In this document: one piece after another, positions 55,002-64,000 of the stretch
How positions within the stretch are numbered: position 1 is the first letter of the stretch
Layout of the letters: the number at the start of each line of letters is the position of its first letter
Source of the DNA: Dactylonectria macrodidyma
Taxonomy: Eukaryota > Ascomycota > Sordariomycetes > Hypocreales > Nectriaceae
Reading direction: 5' to 3'
Length of the DNA stretch: 64,000 bases
Assembly (NCBI GenBank): GCA_020744425.1
Contig: JAGMUV010000005.1
Span: 1,860,001 to 1,924,000 of the forward strand
Notes under the pieces: model-generated
Told to the model about the DNA's origin: nothing
Database searches by the model: none
The model's input: the letters and a program-made list of their open reading frames with translations, nothing else
Translations under genes and position numbers: made by a program

Positions 55002-58000
55002 TATGAATTGTTTATAAAGAAGCGAGGCGTTGACACGGCGTGTGTTTGTATTCAACCGCGTTATCTGGACTGGATGAGTACAGTCATTAGCATGACCACA
55101 TCCACTTCGTTCCCCTCAGGGCCCTTCCTCTTACATTATGATGATGCCAATATAGCGGCGCCCTCAGGTTTACCTTCGCTGGTCAAAGAATAGATACCCA
55201 GAATGAATCCATCATTGAACTCACCAATTGGTGGATACCATATTTGAATGGGTTAGTTCGGAAGCCCATCGAGCCACCACTCATTAGGGAGTCTTTTCAA
55301 GGTCATAACTTCGTGGTCAGATTGCTCAACTGCGTGCTATATAATCGCCGGCAATCTAATTGAGATGCTGAAGAGAAAGTGGCTTCCCGAAATCCTCCGA
55401 ATAATACCACGTACAATCGCGCTAGTGTTAAAGAAGGTGATGCCCGCCTTGAAATCAACTGCCGCTTCCGCTGTTTCCCTTGTCGTCAACATCAACTTTG
55501 GCCCACTTGTCGGGAAGCTCTTCTGGAGCATTGATGTAGTCGTCGAGTGGGGTGGGGCTATCCCCGTTAGCCATGATCATAGAGCTCAAGGAGCTGTTGA
55601 TGCCCTACTTCGGTGGAGGATTGTCGCCGTCAGGCATCTTTGCTTGTTAAACGTGGTTGTTGAATATGGCTGAAGATTGACTCTTGAGTCGACTGCGAAA
55701 GCTGGGCTTGGTGTTTAACTGTCTGAGTCTGTCGTGACAGTCTTCTCTGGGTTTGTGTAGTGTCAAGAATTAGAGAGGGCTACATCGGCTTCCTCGACGT
55801 CTTATATATGTCAACCACCTCCATGCTGCCCCCCCTCCACTTCCCGTCCGTAATCTATTTGATGGCACATGGCGAAGAAGGACGCTTCAGGATTGAGTCT
55901 CCAGGTAAGCTAGATCCACAGCTGTGCTTAGCCTGAAACCAATGATAGTACACCACATGTGGTAAGAGGCTCTGCTGGATAGCTTTCACTGTTTACTGGC
56001 TCCTGGGACAGAAGATCACACCACCCTCGGGGTATTGTTCACTCCGTCCATCACTCTCGAGGTGGTCTATCCGCTGGTGATGGAACGGGTCGCTAATGGG
56101 TCGCTAAAGGGCCGGTTAGATGACGTGCCAATGACGAATTCGGAAGCTATCTCGTGCATGTCGAGGCTACTAATCCGGGGCACACGTGTCGGGATAGAGT
56201 GGTGATGCGGCTAGAGAAGGGAGCCTAGGGGTTATCCGTCACCGAGTGGATTGCGATTGATCCTGGCATTATGGCTCCCGTGACACTCGTGGCGGGCCAG
56301 TAGTGGAAGCATGGCTTTGACCGGCGAACGGGAGCAAGGCTGTTGTTGGTCGAGGGCATGACAGCACAGTCTGCATCTGGGGGACTTGGGGCCTGGGGTC
56401 TGGGGTCGGGTTGGAGAGGCTAGAGTGGGTGATGATTCGACAACATACTCGATCTCTCTCATTCGATAGGGTAGATAGAGCCCAAGAATGGGGACGGACG
56501 GAGATGGATGGCCTGGGGTACTAGTAAAGGTGTCGACGTAGGGTTTTTTGGTTACATCTCCTATGCAACTCTGGTCATGCTCCATGTTCGCTAGACGGAC
56601 CGAGCGAATCGTTCTTTAACCCACATGTTCCAGGTTGCGTTGAGTAGCCCCGCCAATGGTCCGAGGCGGGTAAGAAGGCGGGTAAGAGGGAGGGAGGGCT
56701 GCAAGTGCGTGCGCGCGGATCCCCGCTGGGTTGATATGCATTGCATGTACAGCAAGTAGGGTGAGTAGGTAGGTTTGTTACCTGTTGGTATGCATGTACT
56801 GTACCAGGACCATATCAGCCGCCCCCGTCCTAATCACCAGGATGGTCAGGTGCCAATGCCCATATCCCGACACCACGTAGTGACGCACACCGAGTACATA
56901 TCGGGACGGCCTAGAACTCTATGTACGTAGCATTGGGAGTAGATGAGGCTCTGCTCTACACTGCAATCCTCGTCTGTCGTTCCGATACAGGCTATCGAGG
57001 AGCCGAGTCCAAGTTGGCAGCTCCGCACTCCGCCACTTGCGATACGGCTAATGACATGGCCGCACCTCACTGGTCGGTCCTTGGCCGAGTCGGGGGTCCG
57101 ATAGGAGTCCCTTCCCTGTCCACGGAAGGCCGAGGTCCTCGATCACTGAGCGATCATTGAGCGAAGCGGGAGGTGCGTCGGCCAAGACCAAAGATACTTT
57201 GGGCTCGGTTCGAATTGCGTGCCGTCTTACCGCGTTAGCCTTGAGGGGATCACAGGGTGACGGCGGATGCGTGCGACGGAGGTGGTTATTTTCTCGGGGG
57301 AGTGGTGGGTTGGAGGTGATGCATTGACTGTATGATGCGGTGCGAGTGAAAGCAATGCAGAGGCGCCCAAATACGGAGATATATCAATGGCGAAGACAGA
57401 GCGCGCGGCTGTGACGTGACCTTTTGGCGATTGGCAGCCTCGTCGGGCCAACGGGTTTAGGCCATGAGAGAGGAGGTGGGGTCAAGCCGGATTTCTCTGA
57501 TGGCCGAAGTCCGGTCGGTCCCGGAAGTCCGCGTGCGGCCCGGTATCTGAGTCACAGAGTTGCAAACCATCTTCATCATGTGTTGATGGATAATTTAGGA
57601 GCAAGGAGGGTCTTCATCTTCAAGCGGGGCCGTCGCTGCATCAATAGCAAGACGCGGGGTGATTGGAAGTACCCAGTCTGTGGCTGCTCTCACGTGCAAA
57701 ACCAAAAGTTGACGATGTAACGGCTTTCCGGAGATGCTTCATCAAGATGCTTCACGGGAAAGCTAGTTCGGGGCAAAAACTCTACTTGAGCAGTCACAGG
57801 ATCGTCGGATGGACTCGATTTCATCATCCGGCACTCAATGCCGTATACCCGAAACGGCCTTGGTGTAGGGACAAGAACCAAACTGTGGGGGAAGAAGACC
57901 TGCCAACCATTCCGAGAGCTTGGGTAAGAAGTGCAGTTCGTGGGTGCAACGAGCATCATCTGCAGCGGCAACGCGTGGACGCCACCTTTGTTGTAAGTGG

Positions 58001-59450
58001 CAGCCCTCAGGCTTGGCCGTCCATGTGCTGCCGGTGCTAGAGTAGCTTCACGGCTTGGGTGCAACGACGTTTATGATGTATCAGAAACGCCAACCCATGC
58101 AGGGCAGACACGAGGCTGCTTTGGAGAGGCGGCGGTTTGCCTCGCCAAAAGCCGACTACCTCACTCCGACGAGGCTGAGCAAGTGAATGACTGTCAGTGG
58201 TGAGTCCCTGGTGGCAGATCAAATTGTGCTTCCCATCAACGGATCCCTGGAATTGTTGTAGGGATTGCGGATTTTAATTCCTTTAAACCCACGACAAGTC
58301 AGAGACAGCAACTTAGCAGCCATGCATCCGGCACAACCGAAGTCGGGCCCCAAAAGTTCCCGACAGTGGCTCAAGGGTTGATTGGCTGTCTAACCAAATG
58401 AAAGGACAATTTAAATGCTCGTTGTGCCCGGATTCATCACATCATACGCGGAATCTACAAGACGCAGCAACAGAATTGCGGATTGGTGCATCCTGACAAT
58501 TCTGTTGGATAGCTAAACCCGGCGAAGGATCTGGGAGGCAGGGATGGTGAGAATTTGGGAGAATTTGAAACCAACAGTTGTGGCACTTGGTTGCGTGGCC
58601 CTACGCCAAATGGCACAGCGGCAGGTGTAACTTGTTCACGACCAACAGCCTGAAAGCACCGGCAACAAAAGCCCCGATCAGGCAGATGAGTTTAGGATAG
58701 GTACAGGCAGATTGGTCATCAATTGGTGGAGCTCAATGGCTGAATTCCAAATACTAGACTCTAGTTACACAAGGGCCACAATGGCGTGCGCCCAAGGCCT
58801 TGAAGGGTTATTAATAAGCTTGTTAAAGGGTAATGAATGATCTGGGGCTCATCCTGAGTTGTGTTGGAGGTGTCCCAGCCCTGCGGAGGCCGAGTTTGCG
58901 GGTATCTAGGTGCTGAAACCCGCTCGGAACAGTTTGCTCCAGGGCGCGGGGCGGTCTCTAATAGCAAGCCGCAGGGGGGGAGAATACGGGTTGCTGACTG
59001 CTGAAGGAGTCACACAAAACGAGCTTTAATTAGCCCCGTCATACCTGCCTCTGATCTAGCCTCTAGGCCACAGCCGGCGCATTGTTAGGTGGCGAGCTGG
59101 GTCGCCTTATCGATCCCAGTGCGTAGCAAGGTGGCTCCTCCCGTCATCTCCAATTGTCTTACCCCCACTTGCTCTTTCAACCTCAAATGCAGCCCTCTCT
59201 CGCAACCACTCGGGCTCTTTATTCCTTGCCACGACCTCTCATGCTTCTTCAAGCTGCCGAACCAGCCGCAGGTTGACGCATCTCGTTGATGGGCTTCGCT
59301 GCGTCCTATCTTACGCATACCGATCCATCCACCAGTGCCGAACAAGCACCTCCAGCCGCTTAAGAACCCCTCGCTGACCATTCGTGGTCGCCTTTGTCAC
59401 CACTTCTCGACCACATTAAAGCCGACAACTCCGACGACCACGAACCAAGC
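55002..59450. other. 4.4-kb gene-poor region
   Basis: No frame here has a recognisable domain. A minus frame at 55637-55455 reads protein-like but is interrupted by TAG at 55607-55605. Short GGTAG/GGGTAAG-rich stretches occur near 56660-56780. The last part (about 59000-59450) is the pyrimidine-rich leader and promoter of the zinc-cluster gene. Confidence 0.5.
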
Positions 59451-62436
59451 ATGACGGCCTATCTCGAGAGTCTAGCCATGAGCTACGACTTCAACGACAT
59501 GCAAGAGGGTACTGATCCAGCAACCCAGCTCGACTCTTCATCGCCGTCAGCCGTCCAGCAAAACGCCGTCGCCGCACCAAACCAGCCGTCGCGCTCATCG
59601 GGCAATGTCACCGTATACCAAACAACTGGACCCAACGCTCATACAGGTCCCATCTTAGCCGCCGGCGGCTCCGGGACTCCAGCGCTGAACCCACGATCAT
59701 GCGTCACTTGCCGACGTCGCAAGGTCCGCTGCGACAAGCAGATGCCCTGTTCCAACTGCCGCCGAGCTCAGATCCCTTGCGTCTTTCCCGCCCCCGGCAG
59801 AGCACCACGCCAGCCGCGCCCCAGAGACCCTAATGCGCCTCCAAAGAACTCGAGCCAGCGTGAGGTAGAGCTCGTCAAGAGACTCAGGAAACTCGAGGGC
59901 ATCGTGGAGGAGTTGAGCGGTCAAATCGAGGTCGAGTCTGCAGGCAAAGGTCCTTCTTCGGCCAGTTCGCCTGATGCAGTCCACAGCAATTCTATGGCTA
60001 CGGGATCCGAAAGGTCAGCTAGCTACTCGCAAAGGCAGGGATCCAATCCGGCACAACCCAGCCACCACGGCGACATCTCAAAGGAGACTGGTCCCGCCGG
60101 TGATGCCATCGATGCAGCACAAAGGAGGGACCTTCACAAGAAATTCGGGCGCCTGGTCATCAATGAACAAAGTGGTGGCAAAAGATATGTCAGCAGCGGA
60201 TTTTGGGCAAAGCTCAACGACGAAGTAAGTTTCCATATCAGGCCTCTCTGATGCGCATCGCAGCTCACATGTAATAGCTCGACTCGATCCGCCAAGACAC
60301 GCAGAAACTAACTGATGAAGAATCTGACGATTCTGACTACGAGGCAACCCCGGATTTCTCACCCGCAAGTGCTCCAGCCATAGATCACCATGCCTTTATC
60401 CTCGGATACCGCTCTGCGGATGTCAACCTTTCCAAGTGTTATCCGCTACCCTCACACGTACCATTCCTGTGGTCCGTATATCAGGAAAATGTTGAGCCAC
60501 TCATCAAGTCGGTTCATGTTCCATCCATGGAGGAGCTGTTTCGCAGCGTGAGGAAGGGCCAAAGCCAGCTCACCCCAGGTCAGGAAGCTCTAGTGTTTTC
60601 CATCTACTATGCCGCAATCAATTCGCTCGACGCTGAGGAGGTAAGTCTACTAAATCGATGTTCTGTCAATCCAGCCGACTAACAATTGGGTTCAAGGTGC
60701 AAGCCAACCTCGGTGCACCCAAAGAAGAAATTCTTACGCAGTACCGCTTCGCCGTTGAGCAAGCCCTCGCAAAGGCAAACTTCCTACACGCATCAGACTT
60801 CACAGTCATACAAGCGTTCACGATATTTTTAGTAGTTGTGAGGTGCGAGGATGACAGCCGATTTTGCTGGTCCCTCACCGGCCTGCTGATTCACCTTGCC
60901 CGAGGAATGGGCCTCCATCGCGATGGTACCCATTTTGGGCTGAGTCCCTTTGAGACAGAGATGAGGAGGCGCATTTGGTGGCAGCTGCTCGTCCTCGATC
61001 TCCGGTCTGTCGATGAACTAGGGACTGATCTCGCCATTGGCGAGCGAGCATTCGATACCGAAATGCCAATCAATATCAACGACACGGACATCAGTCCAGA
61101 GTCGACTGAGTTCCCAGAGCCAAGAGAGGCTCGGTCCGATTGCGCCATCTCACTTGTCCGCTACGAGATTTGCGCTTTAAGCAGGCGCCTCGTGACGGCT
61201 TCGTCGGCACTTGCCTCGTTATGCCCAAGAGGAATGGCCATGGATGGCGCAAGTCTTGCTGAGAGAGAGCGAATGCTCATCGAGGTTTACCAAGGTGTGG
61301 AAACAAAGTTTCTCAGGCACGTCGTCATCCATGAGTCAGATCCGTTGTATTGGATGGCTGCTATGGTTGCCAGAATCATCATGGCCAAGATGTGCCTCGT
61401 CATCTATCAGCCAATGCTCTTCCCTGGTTCTGAGGTGGAACTCACGGAGGAAGCCCGGCAACGCGTTTACGTTGCGGCTGTTGAGATGATAGAGTACAGT
61501 CACATCTTAAACACGGACCCTCGATGCAAGCAGTATCGATGGATATTCTTGACATACACCAGCTGGCACGCGATGGCGTACTTCTTGATTGAGAGTTGTC
61601 GACGCCCCTGGACACCCCTCGTGGAACGTGGCTGGCAGGCCCTGCATGGCTATGGGACACCTACCGAGCTCCCCAAGAATGAGGACCACGCAGCCATGAT
61701 CTTGCCCCTTAGGAAGCTCTCTGTCAAGGCCACGAAGCATCGCGCCGCGGAGATAGCACGCTTGAAGCAAAACCCCGCAGAGGCTAGCCGATTGGATTTC
61801 GAAGAGAGGATGAATCCTACACACGCGCGTTTTGGTCCAGCCCCGGGCGCCGAAGGCAAGATGGAACAGGTTAGGGAAGTATGGCGCGTGATGGTACGAC
61901 CTGACGGGCCTGGCCCATATCCCTCGTCGACTGGGCAAGACTCGACGACATCTCCCGAACTTTCTCGGCGTGGTCTGTCTCAACCGCCACCAGGACCTCA
62001 GCCAACCTCACCGCATGGAACCACGGAAGAAAATCGCCTCCCACCGAACATTGAGCTATCGGAAGCTGCCATGAACCTGATGACTGATATGATGACGCAA
62101 GACGTGCCGATCCCCATGAACGCTTTTTGGCCCCTCAACGATTTACACAGCCAAGAAATGAAGAACAACTCCCAGACCATGAACAGTGGTACCATCCCGG
62201 GCACAGTCGCCCAGGCGCAAAACAATTCACTCGGGCAGCAAATGCCCGACACAATGCAACTGCCCAAAGATGACAACTTGCCACCATACCTGTGGTCGGA
62301 CCCGTTCAACACGGCCTTTGGTGAAGTTGGCATGGAAGACACCGACATGCTGGGCGAAGAGTTCAACTGGCAGGACTGGAGCCAGAGCATACGGGGTCTA
62401 GAAATGGAGAGCACCCAGCCACAAAAGAAATGGTGA
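59451..62436 (+). CDS. Zn2Cys6 transcription factor with fungal_trans domain
   Basis: Three exons, 59451-60224, 60278-60640 and 60697-62436, join in phase to give about 958 residues. The binuclear zinc cluster follows the canonical CX2CX6CX5CX2CX6C spacing at residues 84-110 (RSCVTCRRRKVRCDKQ onward). A coiled-coil linker follows (REVELVKRLRKLEGIVEELS), then a Ser/Pro-rich stretch. The fungal_trans regulatory domain has the typical GMGLHRDGTHFGLSPFE and RRRIWWQLLVLD. The tail is Pro/Gln/Asn-rich and acidic (DTDMLGEEFNWQDW), a likely activation region. It is a nuclear DNA-binding regulator; its target pathway is not evident, and no metabolic cluster lies next to it. Start 59451 is the first ATG of the frame. 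Confidence 0.92.
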
Positions 62437-62799
62437 AGCTCATGCGACGCGTAATGAGTGTTAAGAAGATGATTTGGGTGCGCTTTTATGGCTTGGACTG
62501 ATAGCCACGGTCGAGCTTGTAAGCTTCTATTTGTTGTTGTATGATACCCGACGGAATTTTGAATAATGCGCATGAGACTCTTAGATGATCAGGTCCACCC
62601 ACTCCCAATGTATATTGCCATAATTTAGCTATTTCTACTCCCTCCAGCCCCTATCCGGTGTGGTTGCACAGAAAGTGAAGTCATAATGAACAGGCCAGGA
62701 ACATGTTAACTTACATGCTAACAAACATGGAATAGACGCCACGCTCTCGGGTATGATATATACAGACATTCAAGCCGAAACTCCCCCATGCCATCTAGT
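62437..62799. other. convergent spacer
   Basis: The 3' ends of the zinc-cluster and NUDIX genes face each other. The spacer probably holds untranslated tails only. Confidence 0.6.
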
Positions 62800-63907
62800 C
62801 TATAGTTTCTGTACGCCCTCATTGCTATCCTTCTCCTCTTGTAGTACTTCCTCTCGTCCTCGAACCTCCACGTTGGTCGGCCCGCCCTTGCCAAAGTTGA
62901 CGAGGACCACCCTCGCCCAATCGCCTCCTCTATCCGAGTCCTTGAGCTCTGGTCCGGGTTTGTCCAAAGCCAGAACAACCCTATTATCGCTCTTCCGCAA
63001 GAACAGTGTGTGCGGGCTCATGACCTTGTCGCTCCATGGGATCAGGGCCGTCTTGTGCTGCTTGCCCTTGTCCGACCCCGCCGTCGGCACGCTTGAGATG
63101 AAAGCCAGCAGCTTCTCGCGCTGCGAGGCGAGATGCAGGTGGCCATCTTCAGGGGGGGCAGATGTGCTAGCGAAGATGGTGGCGACGAGGTGGAGGAGGT
63201 ACGCCTGGGGGGGGAACAGGATAATGGAGTTGGCGGATGCCTGGGACAGGAAGGTCCGGGCCGGGGCGAAGAGGGCAGCTGTGTGCTCGATGCCGTTGTC
63301 GGGCGTGGGGATGAGCATCTCGGAAGGCATCTGGTTGCGCGTCAAGGGAAGCATGTAGAGGTACATCTGGGTGGTGAAGCGCTTGGGATTGATGGTGGGT
63401 GTGATCCATCTGGTAAAGGGTACGAGGCCAACTTAGAGAGCGGTTAGTTTAGCAACGGTCAGTCTCTAAGAACTGTGTCCTTTACGAACCTGTGTCTGGC
63501 TCGGCGCCCAGAGATGCGCACCAGTCGAGGAAACTAGTTTCGTTGCCATGAATCTTTTTCCTAGCCGCATCCCTCTCCTCTATGCTCAAGTTCACCAACT
63601 CGCCATCCTTCTTGGCCAGAAGGATGCCGGTCTCCTCAAAAGTCTCTCGGATCGCCCCAAGCCGATACGCCAGCCCGTCCTGGTGACGATCCGTCGACCC
63701 AGCAGCAGGAATAACCCCATCATGGAAGGGATCCAAGTTGCCACCGGGGAACACGTGCGCTGAGGCAAACGACGACGACGTCTGCACGCGGTGAAGCAGC
63801 AGGACCTGGTTCTGGGGCGACAGCAGCAGCACCGAGGAGCTTGGCCGCGGCTCGCTGAGCGGGCGCTTGTTGGCCGTAGCGGAGGAGTAGTTGATCTGAG
63901 GACTCAT
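62800..63907 (-). CDS. NUDIX hydrolase, NUDT19-like
   Basis: Two exons, 63907-63490 and 63431-62800, join in phase to give about 349 residues. The first exon holds the Nudix region: VLLLSPQNQVLLLHRV, then VFPGGNLDPFHDGV, and the catalytic box RLGAIRETFEETGILLAKKD, whose RExxEExG core binds the metal. The extra stretch between GGN and the box is seen in the NUDT19/RP2-type subgroup, which cleaves CoA derivatives or nucleotide conjugates (family knowledge; substrate here inferred). The second exon restores VGLVPFTRWITPTINPKRF. The donor is GTTCGT, a little unusual, but phase and continuity support it. The chosen ATG at 63907 (MSPQINYSS) is the first in the frame. Confidence 0.87.
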
Positions 63908-64000
63908 GATATATGTCACCGGGGGGGTGTAAGACGCAAAGCAGGAGGGCCTTCGAGCTGGCCCCTTGACGGGAGAGCTACAAGCAACACTGTTGGACGC

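Overview
This window is nuclear DNA of a filamentous ascomycete, most likely a Sordariomycete. The evidence is short spliceosomal introns (about 45-225 nt, GTAAGT/GTATGT donors, YAG acceptors), a C6 zinc transcription factor, Dal5-type MFS and X325/BIM1-like proteins, a fungal XLF/Nej1 and an SLX4 of fungal architecture. I cannot name the genus. Coding sequence is GC-rich and the long intergenic stretches are mixed, with one sharply AT-rich island. I rebuilt gene models by joining exons whose reading phase, splice sites and family motifs agree.

Layout. 1-2760: no gene I can support. 2761-4544 (-): MFS anion:cation symporter, five exons. 6414-7306 (-): DUF1275/YoaK-like membrane protein. 8023-10204 (-): large secreted Ser/Thr/Ala-rich protein of unknown function. 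11719-11877: a short inverted-repeat (MITE-like) element with TA duplication. 12851-13974 (+): four-TM membrane protein. 14530-15605 (+): class II aldolase/adducin protein with a presequence-like N terminus. 15944-17442 (-): broken flavin amine oxidase gene. 18097-18233: AT-rich island. 18633-20683 (-) and 21207-23177 (+): a divergent pair of serine peptidase/hydrolase genes. 24248-25432 (-): acidic/Ser-rich conserved-looking protein. 27818-29677 (+): atypical Ser/Thr kinase. 30073-30807 (-): BIM1-like copper protein with predicted GPI anchor.

The second half holds many housekeeping genes: intron-containing tRNA-Ile(AAU) (32247-32341), cactin (32859-34594, +), forkhead transcription factor (37427-39452, +), a 6.1-kb stretch without a supported gene, the NHEJ factor XLF/Nej1 (45580-47232, -), CPD photolyase (48267-50221, -), ribosomal protein eS21 (51643-51965, -) divergent from SLX4 (52350-55001, +), a 4.4-kb gene-poor stretch, a Zn2Cys6 transcription factor (59451-62436, +) and a NUDIX hydrolase (62800-63907, -).

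No biosynthetic cluster, virus or CRISPR array is visible. Three DNA-repair genes (XLF, photolyase, SLX4) lie within 9.5 kb, but other genes lie between them and I see no sign that they are co-regulated. The most unusual items are the MITE-like element, the decaying amine oxidase gene, the kinase with altered catalytic motifs, the uncharacterised secreted protein with adjoining acidic and basic tails, and the BIM1-like protein.
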